Shown: positions 25,167 through 34,220, counted from the first letter of the stretch. The stretch: 64,000 nucleotides of DNA from Verrucomicrobiales bacterium (GCA_024233215.1 JACKPW010000024.1:12035-76034); one strand, 5' to 3'. The notes: generated by a model not told the origin, from the letters alone. A program made the numbers and translations.

Positions 25167-28100
25167 ATGCTGGTCAAGACTCATGCGCCCCAGCCCACCG
25201 CCGCCGGCCGGGCGCATCGACCCCAGGCGCCGCCGGCCCAGGCAGGCGCAATGCGCCGGGCGCTCCGTCCGAAGCTGAAGCTCGGCGGCACCCAGGACGA
25301 AGCCGAGAAGCAGGCCGACCGTGTCGCCCTTCAGGCGCTGGGCAGAACCGCCGCCCCCGTGCTGGGCGGCTACCCGCCCCCCCAGCCCCACTCCCTCCGG
25401 AATGCTCTTGGAACCGCGCTGACACCCGCAGCTGACGACGGGTTGCTCCGCTCCCCCGTCGAGGAAGAGCAGCCCCTGCCAGAATCCATCGAGCGCGAAC
25501 TTGTCTCGATGCAGTCCGGAGGCCAGCCGCTCCCACCGCCGTTGCGCCGCCACCTGGAGGCACGCTTCGGCATGGATTTGTCGACGGTGCGCGTCCACAC
25601 GGGGCCGCAGGCCACGCGGCTCAACGAAATCCTGCATTCCCACGCCTTCGCCGTGGGCGAACACGTCGCCTTCAACGAGGGCCGCTACCAACCCGATTCC
25701 GAGCCCGGCCGCTTCCTGCTCGCCCACGAACTCGCCCACGTGGCCCAGCAACGCGGAGCCGCAGGGCCGGTCGAAAACAGGCCGGTCCGGCGGGGCTTCT
25801 GGGGCGACCTTTACGACTCGGTGGCGGACACGCTCGGCGACATTGCCGACTGGGCCATCGACAAGATCCGCGAGTTCGGCTGGCGACTGCTCGAGTCGAT
25901 TTCCCCGGCGTTCGCCCGCACGGTCCGGGCCATCGTGGACGAGGGGGTTCTTTCCTGGCTGGGCCGCCAGGTGGCACGCGCCTGGGATGCCTACATCGGC
26001 ACCCTGCGCGCGCTGGTTCCATTCGATGGGCCACGCCAGTTGATCGACCTGTTCGCGGGCCTGGTGGAACGTGCCGCCGCCATCGTCACCGCGCTCGCCT
26101 CGGGGAATTGCGAACCGTTGATGCGGGCAATCGGCGAACTGAAGACGTTCGTGACCGGGACCGTCGGCGTCGCTTGGGATCGCCTCACCGAATTCCTGCG
26201 CCCGATTGGGGAGTTCTTCTCCGGGCTCTGGCGTGACTTCGGAGCTCCGGCGGTGCAGTGGCTGCGCGACTTCGGCGGGGCCGTTTGGGAAGGCATTCAG
26301 CAACTCGGCCGTGATCTGTGGGAATGGATCCGTCCGGTTCGCGAAGCTGCCAGCCGGGTTTGGAACTGGTTCAAGGACACACTCTTCGGACCGGAAGAAG
26401 GGGAGGCGAGCGGCAACAGCTCAGGCGGCGTCCTCGGCTGGATCACCCGGAAGGCCGGCGAGGCCTGGGATTGGGTGAAGGATCGCACCCGCCCCGTCTG
26501 GCAGCCCGTGGCCGACTTCGCAAGCCGCGTCGCCGAACTCATTCCGCCCGCCTTCGTCCGCGAGATGGGCGAACATGCCCAACAGCTCTCCGGCGAACTC
26601 GACTCCGCCGCCGCCGGCATGGATGGCGGCGACGGCGTCCCCGAATCGCGCGACACCTTGAACTCCGTGCTCCCCTCGGTGCAGCAGATCATCGCCACCG
26701 TGCGCCGCATCATCGTGGGAGCCGGACAATGGCTCGGCGAGCGCATCGCCGGGGTGGCCTCGCTGGTGACCGGCCTGATCACCCGATTGCGCGCCAGCGA
26801 CCTCCTCTCCTGGCTCGCGACTGCCTTCACCTGGTTGGAGGAGGCGGTGAACACGCTGCTCGCCTGGGCCCGGGAAAAGGTCGCCGTCCTGTTCACCTGG
26901 CTGGTGCAGGGCTTCGACGCCCTCACGCCCTTCCTGCAACTGGTCCTGGAAACGGTGCGCAAGGTCATCCGCATTTACACCGACCTGCTGCAACTCCCGC
27001 TCCTCATCCTGAATTCCATCTGGCAGCGGGTCCCGGCCTGTATCCGGGATCCCATCGAGAACTTCATCAAGCACCAGATCCTCGCACGCATCCCGGTGTT
27101 CGGTCAGTTCTTCAGCGACCCGACCCTGTGGCCTCGGGTCCAGCAGACCGCGCTCGGAATCCTGCGACGCATTTTCGTCGACGGCGACATCGCGGGGGCC
27201 GCGTGGGCGTTCTTCCAGGCGGTGCTCCGCATCCTCGGGGTGCCGGCGCAACTGGTGGTCCAGATTCTGGCCAAGGCGGCGGGGGCCATCGGGGACATCC
27301 TGACCAACCCGCTTGGCTTTCTGATCAATCTGCTGCGTGCGATGGGCGCAGGCTTCACCGGCTTCTTCAGCAACATCGGGCGGCACCTCCTCAGCGGCTT
27401 CACCAACTGGCTCTTCAGCACCGTAAGGGAGGCCGGCATCAATCCGCCGGCGGACTTCTCCCTGCGGTCCGTGCTCGGCTTCGTGCTCGAAGTCCTCGGC
27501 GTGACGGTCGACAACATCTTCGCCCGCCTGGCCCGGCGCCTCGACCCCACCACCGTCGCCCGGCTGCGCACCATGTTGAATGTCGCCACCGGCGTATGGT
27601 CCTTCATTGCCACCCTCGTGACCGAGGGCCCCGCCGGTCTCTGGCGGGAACTCCAGGAACGCCTGTCCAGCCTTTGGAACAACGTCGTCGAAGGCGTGAT
27701 CAGCTTCATCACCGAACGGGTGATCGGCTGGGCCAGCCGCTGGCTGCTCTCCCTGCTGGACATCAGCGGCATCATGCCCGTCATCAACACCCTCATCGCC
27801 ATCTATCGCGCCATCGAGTCGTTCATGGAATACCTCCGGCAGCTCCTCGAAATCGTGAATCGCGTGCTCGACGGCATTGTCGGCGTCGCCCGCGGCGCCA
27901 TCGAGCAGGCCGCCGGGTTCCTCGAAAACGCGCTGGCCGGCGCCCTGCCGATTGCCATCGGCTTCCTCGCCAACCAGGCCGGCCTGGGTCGCCTGTCCCA
28001 GCGCCTGCGGGAAATCCTGGGCGGCCTGCGCGCCCGCGTCGATGCCGCCATCGACTGGCTCATCGACCGCGCCATCCGCCTCGGCCAGGCGGTTCTCAAC

Positions 28101-29669
28101 CTGGTCCGCCGCGGCGTCTCCGCAGCCCGCGGCGCCGTGGGGCGGATCCGTGACTGGTGGCGGGCACGGCAGGAATTCCGGGTTGGCGGGGAAACCCACA
28201 ACCTCTACGTCGAAGGCAGCGGCCGGTCTGCACATCTGATGCTCGCGTCCGCCACCCCAACCAGCTACGAACGCTTCCTGCAAACGGTCACCGTCGAACC
28301 GGCGCAGGAGTCGGACAAGGCCACCGCCATTCGTCTGGCGGGCGAACTGGGCGAAGCCATGCGGGCCGCTTCCAATGAGGGGGCCGAACGCGGCAACCGT
28401 TCCCGTCCTGACGATGCCCGGAACGGGCCGGACACCGACCACGCCGCCATCATCGAGGCAAAACTCGACGAGTTGGCGACGGTGACCGCCCGTTTCATGC
28501 CGACGGGTCTCACCGACGAGGAAAGCACTCCCCCCCGCTACGGTGGCCTGCATGCGGGTGCCTTTGGGAATTCCGTGACCGTCGAGCGCCTTACCCGCCT
28601 CCACCAACGCGGCAGCGAACCCCGCAGCGGCCTGGTCGACGCGCGTGGCCATTGGGACAAGCTCCGCAGGCGTTATCGCGGCAACTCGACCCTCTACGTC
28701 CGCGGCCATCTCCTCAACGACAACCTGGGAGGCCCGGGGGATGACTGGCGCAACCTCACTCCGTTGACCCAGGACGCCAACAACCGCGGCGGCGATTCCA
28801 TGCTCCACGCCTTCGAAACCCCGGTCAAACAGGCGGTGGACGCCGGCAAAAGGATCCGCTTCGTGGTCACCGCCAACTACGGGCGCAGCGCCAGGGACAC
28901 CACCGAAGCCCGCCGGCTCGGGGAAACCGTCAAGGCCGAGATCGCCGAGGCCGAGATCCACGTGCCCCTGTCCGTCACTTGCACGGCCCATGAAGTGGCT
29001 GAAGACGGCGACGCCGGCAGTGAGATCGTCCCGACGAAACAGGTCCCAAACGACCTCGGCAACGAAGCCCCTGAGGCCTACCAACTGGCACCAGGCATCC
29101 AGTCGATCGACGTCGAGGCCGAATCCACCGCACTGAACAATGAAGCGACCACCGCCCTGGCTTCGGACCCCACGATCACTTGGAGTCGGTTTCGCCGAGA
29201 GGGCAGTCGCTCCGGCCGGATCAACAACCTCGAGCGGGCGGAGGCTGCCCGCGTCAGTGCCCTGATCACACGCTTCCGGGTGCATTATCAGACGCGCGTG
29301 CAAGACGTCGAGGAGCGCCGGATCGACACCCAAACCGATCTCCAATCCTGGAGCGACTTCATCCGCGGACGAACTGACTACGATCGCCGGAGGTCGGAGG
29401 ACGAGCGTTTGAGCGACAGTCAGATCAGCGCCCTGGAACAGCGATTCAACCATCGCCGCGAAGTCCTGCGCCAGCAGCGCACCGAGCAACTGCTCGACCG
29501 GGTGCGGGAATTGTCCACCCCTGGGAACTGGGGCGACTTCCGCCGCCGCGAACGCGTGATCCCCGGGGAGGGCGGCCTCACGACCGGGCAGGTCACCACG
29601 GTGCAGACGGCTTTCACGGCGCGCATGACCGAACTGACGACCCCACCGACCCCCGCCAACACCGCATGA
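25167..29669 (+). CDS. Giant DUF4157 protein with helical chassis and C-terminal DNA/RNA endonuclease-like domain (putative eCIS toxin)
   Basis: 1500 residues. DUF4157 covers about 20-210 and ends LLAHELAHVAQQRGAAG (HELAH 187-191). Residues about 215-1010 are a long run of amphipathic and hydrophobic helices (for example GDILTNPLGFLINLLRAMGAG and LPIAIGFLANQAGLGRL), the conserved helical region of large eCIS-associated DUF4157 proteins. Around 1150-1260 lies TLYVRGHLLNDNLGGPGDDWRNL then TPLTQDANN, the RGH...N signature of DNA/RNA non-specific (NUC1-type) endonucleases; the catalytic His would be His1181. About 200 residues of charged helix follow. The polymorphic-toxin-like layout suggests a nuclease cargo. 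Alternative: part acts as tape measure. Confidence 0.72.
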   Translation: MLVKTHAPQPTAAGRAHRPQAPPAQAGAMRRALRPKLKLGGTQDEAEKQADRVALQALGRTAAPVLGGYPPPQPHSLRNALGTALTPAADDGLLRSPVEEEQPLPESIERELVSMQSGGQPLPPPLRRHLEARFGMDLSTVRVHTGPQATRLNEILHSHAFAVGEHVAFNEGRYQPDSEPGRFLLAHELAHVAQQRGAAGPVENRPVRRGFWGDLYDSVADTLGDIADWAIDKIREFGWRLLESISPAFARTVRAIVDEGVLSWLGRQVARAWDAYIGTLRALVPFDGPRQLIDLFAGLVERAAAIVTALASGNCEPLMRAIGELKTFVTGTVGVAWDRLTEFLRPIGEFFSGLWRDFGAPAVQWLRDFGGAVWEGIQQLGRDLWEWIRPVREAASRVWNWFKDTLFGPEEGEASGNSSGGVLGWITRKAGEAWDWVKDRTRPVWQPVADFASRVAELIPPAFVREMGEHAQQLSGELDSAAAGMDGGDGVPESRDTLNSVLPSVQQIIATVRRIIVGAGQWLGERIAGVASLVTGLITRLRASDLLSWLATAFTWLEEAVNTLLAWAREKVAVLFTWLVQGFDALTPFLQLVLETVRKVIRIYTDLLQLPLLILNSIWQRVPACIRDPIENFIKHQILARIPVFGQFFSDPTLWPRVQQTALGILRRIFVDGDIAGAAWAFFQAVLRILGVPAQLVVQILAKAAGAIGDILTNPLGFLINLLRAMGAGFTGFFSNIGRHLLSGFTNWLFSTVREAGINPPADFSLRSVLGFVLEVLGVTVDNIFARLARRLDPTTVARLRTMLNVATGVWSFIATLVTEGPAGLWRELQERLSSLWNNVVEGVISFITERVIGWASRWLLSLLDISGIMPVINTLIAIYRAIESFMEYLRQLLEIVNRVLDGIVGVARGAIEQAAGFLENALAGALPIAIGFLANQAGLGRLSQRLREILGGLRARVDAAIDWLIDRAIRLGQAVLNLVRRGVSAARGAVGRIRDWWRARQEFRVGGETHNLYVEGSGRSAHLMLASATPTSYERFLQTVTVEPAQESDKATAIRLAGELGEAMRAASNEGAERGNRSRPDDARNGPDTDHAAIIEAKLDELATVTARFMPTGLTDEESTPPRYGGLHAGAFGNSVTVERLTRLHQRGSEPRSGLVDARGHWDKLRRRYRGNSTLYVRGHLLNDNLGGPGDDWRNLTPLTQDANNRGGDSMLHAFETPVKQAVDAGKRIRFVVTANYGRSARDTTEARRLGETVKAEIAEAEIHVPLSVTCTAHEVAEDGDAGSEIVPTKQVPNDLGNEAPEAYQLAPGIQSIDVEAESTALNNEATTALASDPTITWSRFRREGSRSGRINNLERAEAARVSALITRFRVHYQTRVQDVEERRIDTQTDLQSWSDFIRGRTDYDRRRSEDERLSDSQISALEQRFNHRREVLRQQRTEQLLDRVRELSTPGNWGDFRRRERVIPGEGGLTTGQVTTVQTAFTARMTELTTPPTPANTA

Positions 29670-30025
29670 ACCCGGACCCTCTCCGCCGCCCTCTTGCCGA
29701 ACCTTTCGCGTTCGCCCTCGTCACCTGGCCGGCGGTCATCGGCTTGCTGGGAGCGCCCGAATGGCCGCTCTGGGCCCGGATCCTCGAGGGCCTCTGGCTC
29801 GCCGCGATGCACCTGGCCGCTTACGGGCGGGGGGTCGGCTTCGGCAACATCATGCTGTTCCTGAGCGGGGTGGTCGCCGTCGCCTGCCTGGGCCATCCCT
29901 CGCCCTGGGTGCTGGGCTGGCTGCCGGTGCTGTTGATCGGCCTGCATGCCGCCCAACAGGCGCGGCTCAAGGCCACGGCAGCACAGGCTGGAGGGGCAAC
30001 TCCACCGGCGACGCAGCCCGAGTGA
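29666..30025 (+). CDS. Small polytopic membrane protein coupled to the DUF4157 toxin
   Basis: 119 residues, with about three hydrophobic segments (AFALVTWPAVIGLLGAP; ILEGLWLAAMHLAA; IMLFLSGVVAVACLGHP plus LGWLPVLLIGLHAA) and a polar Ala/Pro-rich tail. Its ATG overlaps the stop of the 1500-residue gene (ATGA), so the two are translationally coupled. Position right behind a toxin-like gene would fit immunity, but nuclease immunity proteins are usually soluble, so a membrane anchor for the particle or lysis/release helper is equally possible. It ends the eCIS operon. Confidence 0.6.
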   Translation: MNPDPLRRPLAEPFAFALVTWPAVIGLLGAPEWPLWARILEGLWLAAMHLAAYGRGVGFGNIMLFLSGVVAVACLGHPSPWVLGWLPVLLIGLHAAQQARLKATAAQAGGATPPATQPE

Positions 30026-30092
30026 TCCGAACCATCATCGTCGGGGAATCCCGCCCGATTCCGGGGCAAGCCCCACGTCCCCGCGCGGAACC

Positions 30093-32771
30093 TCAGAACC
30101 TGTCGGTCACGATGCGCGTCGCCTCCTCAAGCGTCATCCCCTCCGGCAGGTCGTGATAGACCGAGATGAAAGCCCTGCCCCGGGCCCCGTGGGCGGTCAG
30201 TCCGAAGATGTTCGCCCGGAGATGGCGGTGAACCTTGCATGCCAGCACGTACAGCAGCCCCTTGTGATCCTCGCCCGTTTCGAACTGCAGCCGGTACAGT
30301 CCCGGATGCCAGGCCTCAAGGGTGCGCTTCCCTTTGAGCCCCGGCAAGGCGGCCTCGTCTGTCGCGCTGATGTGCAGTCGTTGTCGAATGGCGTCCTCGA
30401 TCGACTTCAACAGGCCCGACGGCAGCGGCGGGCCGTCGAGGGCGGGGTGGAAGAAATCCAGGGCCAGGCGGTATCTCGCGGCGGAGAAAAAGTGCGCCTG
30501 CCGCAACTCGATGCCATGCCGGGCAAACTCCCCGCTGATGGTCGCCGCCAGCCCGGGGTAGTCCCGCGCCGCCACGCCGACCAGCGGAGCCACGCCGGCA
30601 CTCAACAGGATCGCCCGGGGTTCGCCAAACTCCTCCTCCTCCCCCAGCCTGGCCAGATGGGCACCGAACCGCCGGGCAAACGGCCGGTAGGCGCCGTCGA
30701 AGAAGTCCTTGCCCAGGTCCTCCAGGATCGTCACCTGGTCCGGGGAGAACCCCGCGGCCCGAAGCGACTGCGCCGGGTCCGGGGCCGGTTTGAACCAGGC
30801 CATCGCCTTCTGGTACAGCTCGCGCGTGATCATCCAGCGACCGGGATCGGTGGCTTCGGCATTCCACTCGGCACGGTCGGCGCAGGCAAAGACGAACAGG
30901 CAGCGCAGCTTCGACTCGTCGCCACACACCTGGATCAGCTTCGCCACCTCCCGCTCTGCGCTCAATCCCGCCTGGGCGCACTGCTTGAACAGGCGGTGGT
31001 TGGCGATCAGGAATTCGACCAACTCCAACGTCTCGGGCCGAAAACCCGCCTCGGTCTGGAATGGTCGGTAGTATCGCGACAGCGGGATGCCGGACAGCCC
31101 GGTGGAAAAGCGATCGTAGAATTCCCGTGAGGGATCCCCCAACGCCACCTCGTCCTGAGTGGTCACCGGCAGGCGCTTCGTCTTGAGGGCCAGCTTGATG
31201 GCGGCCAGTTGATCGGCATCCAGCAGGGCGGCCTCCTGGGCGGCCAGTTCGTGCTGGGTCGTGGCCACCGGCCGTTCCGAGGCAATGGCACCGGCGAGGC
31301 GTTGCTGACCTTCCTGCACGAACCCCTCCAACGCCGCGGTCTTGTTCCGCTCCAGGGCACTCCGCAGGGAACGACGCTCAAGGTGCACGCGTTCATCGAA
31401 CGACGACTCAAACCGGGCATAGCCGGGGAAGAGGCAATCCTCGGCCCCGTCCACCTGGGACAGGAAGGCAAATGACTTCGCGAGACTCCCGCGGGTCTCG
31501 TAGAACAACTCCGCCAGTTCCGGCACCCGCACGAGCCAGTCACCGGCATTGCGGAAGGTGGCCTGGAGTTCGGTCGCGTCGATGGGCAAATCGTAACGCT
31601 GGGCGGCCAGGACCAGCGCGAGCGCGGCCCGACTGCGCTCGTGATGGGTCTGGCAATAGTAGGAGGTCCGGTGGCTCAGGCCGCCCAAGCCGCATACGAT
31701 GGGACTGTGCGGCCGGATTTCGCGGCCATTCTTGAGTTCCTGCTCAATCACGCCCTTGGCGTAGCTTGCAACACGCCGGCGGGCGGAAATCACCCCGCGG
31801 CGGACCTCGTTCGCAAAGTCGAACCGGGCCCGCTCGTCCACCGTCGGTCCGAGCAGCTCGCCAAAGGCATCGAAGTCCTCAAACCCCAGCACATCCTCGG
31901 GGTGATTCCCCCCGGCACCGGCCCGCGGTGCCCGCCGTTGCCGGGAGTGGATGAACATCCGGATGCGCAGAAGGAAGTAATACGCTTCCAGGTCACGCGC
32001 ATCGTCGAGATTGCGGTAGATCTCGTGACTGTGACAGAAGCCCTTGCCGGCCAGGGTCCAGATGGCCGCCAGGAAGACCCGCAGACCGTCGTTCTTGATG
32101 TCGAACCGGTCGATCCGCTCAAAGGCCGCCGCCGCCTCCGCCCAGTGCGCCTGCCAGAAGCGCCGGACGTGCAGGAAATGCTCGAACGGATCGAACGTGG
32201 CCTGAATCCGCTGCCGGAACTCCTCCACCAAGTCCTCGGGATCATGCACGGGGCGCAGGTCGAGGAAGGAGTTCAAGTCCTTGCCGGCGAGCGCGGGCAC
32301 GTCCTCGAGGCTGAACGGCAGCGCATGGCACTTGAAGCCGTACGTGTCCTCGAACTCGTCGGAACTGATCGCCTGGCGCTGCAGTTCCACCAGGAACTCG
32401 TTGCCCTCAAGGGCACCGTCGAACAACAGCGCAAAATCGTTGTCCGAACAGGGCGTCATCTCCTCCCGACCGGTGCCCCCGAGCGCCGCCACGGCGAAGG
32501 GCTTGTTATAGCCCTGCCGCTGCAACTGGGTCTCCGCCCAATGGCGCACCAGACCGGTGTAGATGGCCGTGCGGCGGGCGGCCAGATCGCAGCCGTCCCC
32601 CAACTCCGGCCGCCGGATCGCCGCATCATTGGCGGCAATCAGCCGGCGGAAGGCCTCCAACGGCCCCCACTGCTGAATGGCTTCCGCCACCTGACGTTCA
32701 AGCTCGCTCATGCCACGGGGCAACACTCCGGTCGCCCGAAACAGGCCTGGCCCGGGAGCGGCCGTTGCCAT
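30093..32771 (-). CDS. glnD: GlnD-like nucleotidyltransferase with ACT domains, HD motif apparently absent
   Basis: 892 residues (or 872 from the second Met at 32711). GlnD controls PII by uridylylation (nucleotidyltransferase domain) and deuridylylation (HD domain), with glutamine sensed by two C-terminal ACT domains. The nucleotidyltransferase core is clear: ALGGTGREEMTPCSDNDFALLFDG. Both ACT regions are visible, the second from GLLYVLACKVHRHLRANIFGL. A helical segment corresponds to the HD region (LVEFLIANHRLFKQ), but the metal-binding HDxxK motif that should precede it is not there. It is oriented tail-to-tail with the eCIS operon (67-base gap), so it is an ordinary chromosomal neighbour, not part of the system. 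Confidence 0.75.
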   Translation of the reverse strand: MATAAPGPGLFRATGVLPRGMSELERQVAEAIQQWGPLEAFRRLIAANDAAIRRPELGDGCDLAARRTAIYTGLVRHWAETQLQRQGYNKPFAVAALGGTGREEMTPCSDNDFALLFDGALEGNEFLVELQRQAISSDEFEDTYGFKCHALPFSLEDVPALAGKDLNSFLDLRPVHDPEDLVEEFRQRIQATFDPFEHFLHVRRFWQAHWAEAAAAFERIDRFDIKNDGLRVFLAAIWTLAGKGFCHSHEIYRNLDDARDLEAYYFLLRIRMFIHSRQRRAPRAGAGGNHPEDVLGFEDFDAFGELLGPTVDERARFDFANEVRRGVISARRRVASYAKGVIEQELKNGREIRPHSPIVCGLGGLSHRTSYYCQTHHERSRAALALVLAAQRYDLPIDATELQATFRNAGDWLVRVPELAELFYETRGSLAKSFAFLSQVDGAEDCLFPGYARFESSFDERVHLERRSLRSALERNKTAALEGFVQEGQQRLAGAIASERPVATTQHELAAQEAALLDADQLAAIKLALKTKRLPVTTQDEVALGDPSREFYDRFSTGLSGIPLSRYYRPFQTEAGFRPETLELVEFLIANHRLFKQCAQAGLSAEREVAKLIQVCGDESKLRCLFVFACADRAEWNAEATDPGRWMITRELYQKAMAWFKPAPDPAQSLRAAGFSPDQVTILEDLGKDFFDGAYRPFARRFGAHLARLGEEEEFGEPRAILLSAGVAPLVGVAARDYPGLAATISGEFARHGIELRQAHFFSAARYRLALDFFHPALDGPPLPSGLLKSIEDAIRQRLHISATDEAALPGLKGKRTLEAWHPGLYRLQFETGEDHKGLLYVLACKVHRHLRANIFGLTAHGARGRAFISVYHDLPEGMTLEEATRIVTDRF

Positions 32772-32800
32772 GAAGTCCCAGCCTTATCGATCCAGAGGAA

Positions 32801-32971
32801 AGGAACACGAAATACACGAACCACACGAAAACAGGAGAAATGAGAACGTTTCGTGGCATTCACCCAGACCTCACTGTTGGGGGGGGGCAGGGCAGGCCCT
32901 CAAGGCACCTGACGTCCACCCGATCCCTCAGCCGCGCTTCCCTTCGTGTATTTCGTGTGTTTCGTGGTTCC
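32801..32971. repeat. Inverted pair of TTCGTGTATTTCGTGT elements between glnD and isomerase gene
   Basis: Left arm 32801-32830 and right arm 32942-32971 share TTCGTGTATTTCGTGT in inverted orientation. The pair brackets about 110 bases upstream of the glnD-like gene and downstream of the isomerase gene. It resembles small non-autonomous or REP-like elements. Confidence 0.6.
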
Positions 32972-32987
32972 ACCGACTTCCCACGCC

Positions 32988-34031
32988 TCAGCCCTGCCAG
33001 CCGTGGGCGTCGCGGACCTCCATCATCTTGCCCAGAATCGTGTTCCACGTCGCCGGCGTCTCGAGCATGGCATTCGGGAACATGCAGCCGTCCCAGCAGA
33101 GGTGCTTGATGCCGCGCGCCGGGGCGTCCTTGAGCCAGTAGCCGGCGCATTTCACGATGTCCAGCTTGCCGTTCGGATCATCCGCCGGGCAGTGCTTGCC
33201 GGTTTTGTCATGCGCCCCGGCGCCATGCACCTCGCCGTCGTTCTGCGCGACGTGGAAGTCGATCGTCCACGGTCGCAGCTTGTCGGTCATCTGCCCGTAG
33301 GCGGCCCAGAACTCGGCGTCCGAGTAACCCTCCTTGAGCAGGGCATGCTCGGGGGCGTTGTAGCCGAGCAGGTACAAATAGGTGTGCGCGAGGTCGGCCT
33401 GGAACCCGAGGGTCTCCGGCATGCCCACCCCTTCCAGGACGTCGAGCATGTCCTTCCACGAGTGCATGCCGGCCCAGCAAATCTCGCCCTCGGCCGCCAA
33501 CCGCTCACCATGATCCGCCGCGATCTTTGCCGCCTCCTTGAAGGTCGCGACAATCTTCGCCGTGTTCGCCGGGGCGTCCTCACGCCACTTGGCGATGCCA
33601 AACTCGGCGGAGTCGATCCGGATGCAGCCGTACTGGCGCACGCCGTGCCGGTTGAACACGCCGGCAATCCGGCACCCCACCTTGACCGCTTCGAGGAACT
33701 TCGCCCGCGCCGCGTCATCCCCCATCGCGGAATCCCCCACCGTGCCGGGCCACACTGGGGCCACGACGGAACCCACCTTGAACCCCTTGCCCGCGATCAT
33801 GTCCGCAATCGCCTTCAGTTCGTCATCGCTCGCGTTGGGGTCCGTGTGCGGCAGGAACAGGAAGTAGTCGATGCCCTCGAACTTCTGGCCGTCCACCTCC
33901 GCAGCGGCGGTGAGATCGAGCATGCGCTCAAGGCTGATCGGCGGCTCCTGACCCTCGCCGTCACCCTTGCCGACGAGGCCCGGCCACATGGCGTTGTGCA
34001 GTTTCGGAGCGGAGTTCGTGTGCTGGCTCAT
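32988..34031 (-). CDS. Sugar phosphate isomerase/epimerase-like TIM-barrel protein
   Basis: 347 residues of the xylose isomerase-like / AP endonuclease 2 superfamily. A run of strands and helices begins near LAAAAEVDGQKFEGIDYFLF; metal-ligand-like residues appear in GYCIRID..., EICWAGMHSWKD, ADLAHTY and DFHVAQND; it closes with CWDGCMFPN. Family members isomerise or epimerise sugar derivatives or act on inositol. The substrate cannot be read from the sequence. No partner gene in the window suggests a pathway. A repeat arm lies 17 bases after its stop. Confidence 0.75.
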   Translation of the reverse strand: MSQHTNSAPKLHNAMWPGLVGKGDGEGQEPPISLERMLDLTAAAEVDGQKFEGIDYFLFLPHTDPNASDDELKAIADMIAGKGFKVGSVVAPVWPGTVGDSAMGDDAARAKFLEAVKVGCRIAGVFNRHGVRQYGCIRIDSAEFGIAKWREDAPANTAKIVATFKEAAKIAADHGERLAAEGEICWAGMHSWKDMLDVLEGVGMPETLGFQADLAHTYLYLLGYNAPEHALLKEGYSDAEFWAAYGQMTDKLRPWTIDFHVAQNDGEVHGAGAHDKTGKHCPADDPNGKLDIVKCAGYWLKDAPARGIKHLCWDGCMFPNAMLETPATWNTILGKMMEVRDAHGWQG

Positions 34032-34220
34032 GATGCTGTCGTGTCTGCTTCAGTTCGCGCCGGTCAGTCAGACCGCCGGCAGGTTTGGCTTGCGGGCACC
34101 AAGCCTAGCAACGGCCCCTCCCGAGGCAACCGGAAACTGCCCCAACGAATCCGCCCGGTGGAGCGGTGACGGCCCGTCACCGTAATGGAAACCCATTGAC
34201 GTCCCCTTCCGGAGACGAGC

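Larger units (their letters stand above)
4231..30025 (+). other. Extracellular contractile injection system (eCIS) gene cluster
   Basis: Nineteen plus-strand genes with overlaps or gaps of a few bases encode a contractile phage-tail-like particle. The components match the known eCIS set (Afp/PVC-related, in the broad group that carries DUF4255, LysM, AAA+ and DUF4157 genes): sheath, tube, baseplate, spike, ATPase, fibre-like proteins and DUF4157 proteins. No capsid, terminase, portal or integrase genes argue against a prophage. No TssJLM membrane complex or ClpV argues against type VI secretion. I could not identify a dedicated tape-measure protein. Confidence 0.92.

Noticed and set aside
26421..29489. 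1022-codon minus-strand ORF opposite the giant DUF4157 gene
   Set aside because: Composition typical of antisense reading (Gly/Asp/Glu/His/Arg), no motif; the plus frame has conserved DUF4157 and nuclease motifs.
4231..30025. Prophage or remnant tail module
   Set aside because: No terminase, portal, capsid, integrase, lysis or replication gene; DUF4255, AAA+ and DUF4157 genes mark an eCIS.
4231..30025. Type VI secretion system
   Set aside because: No TssJLM, TssA or ClpV-type genes; sheath is a single phage-like protein and the ATPase is of the Afp15 type.
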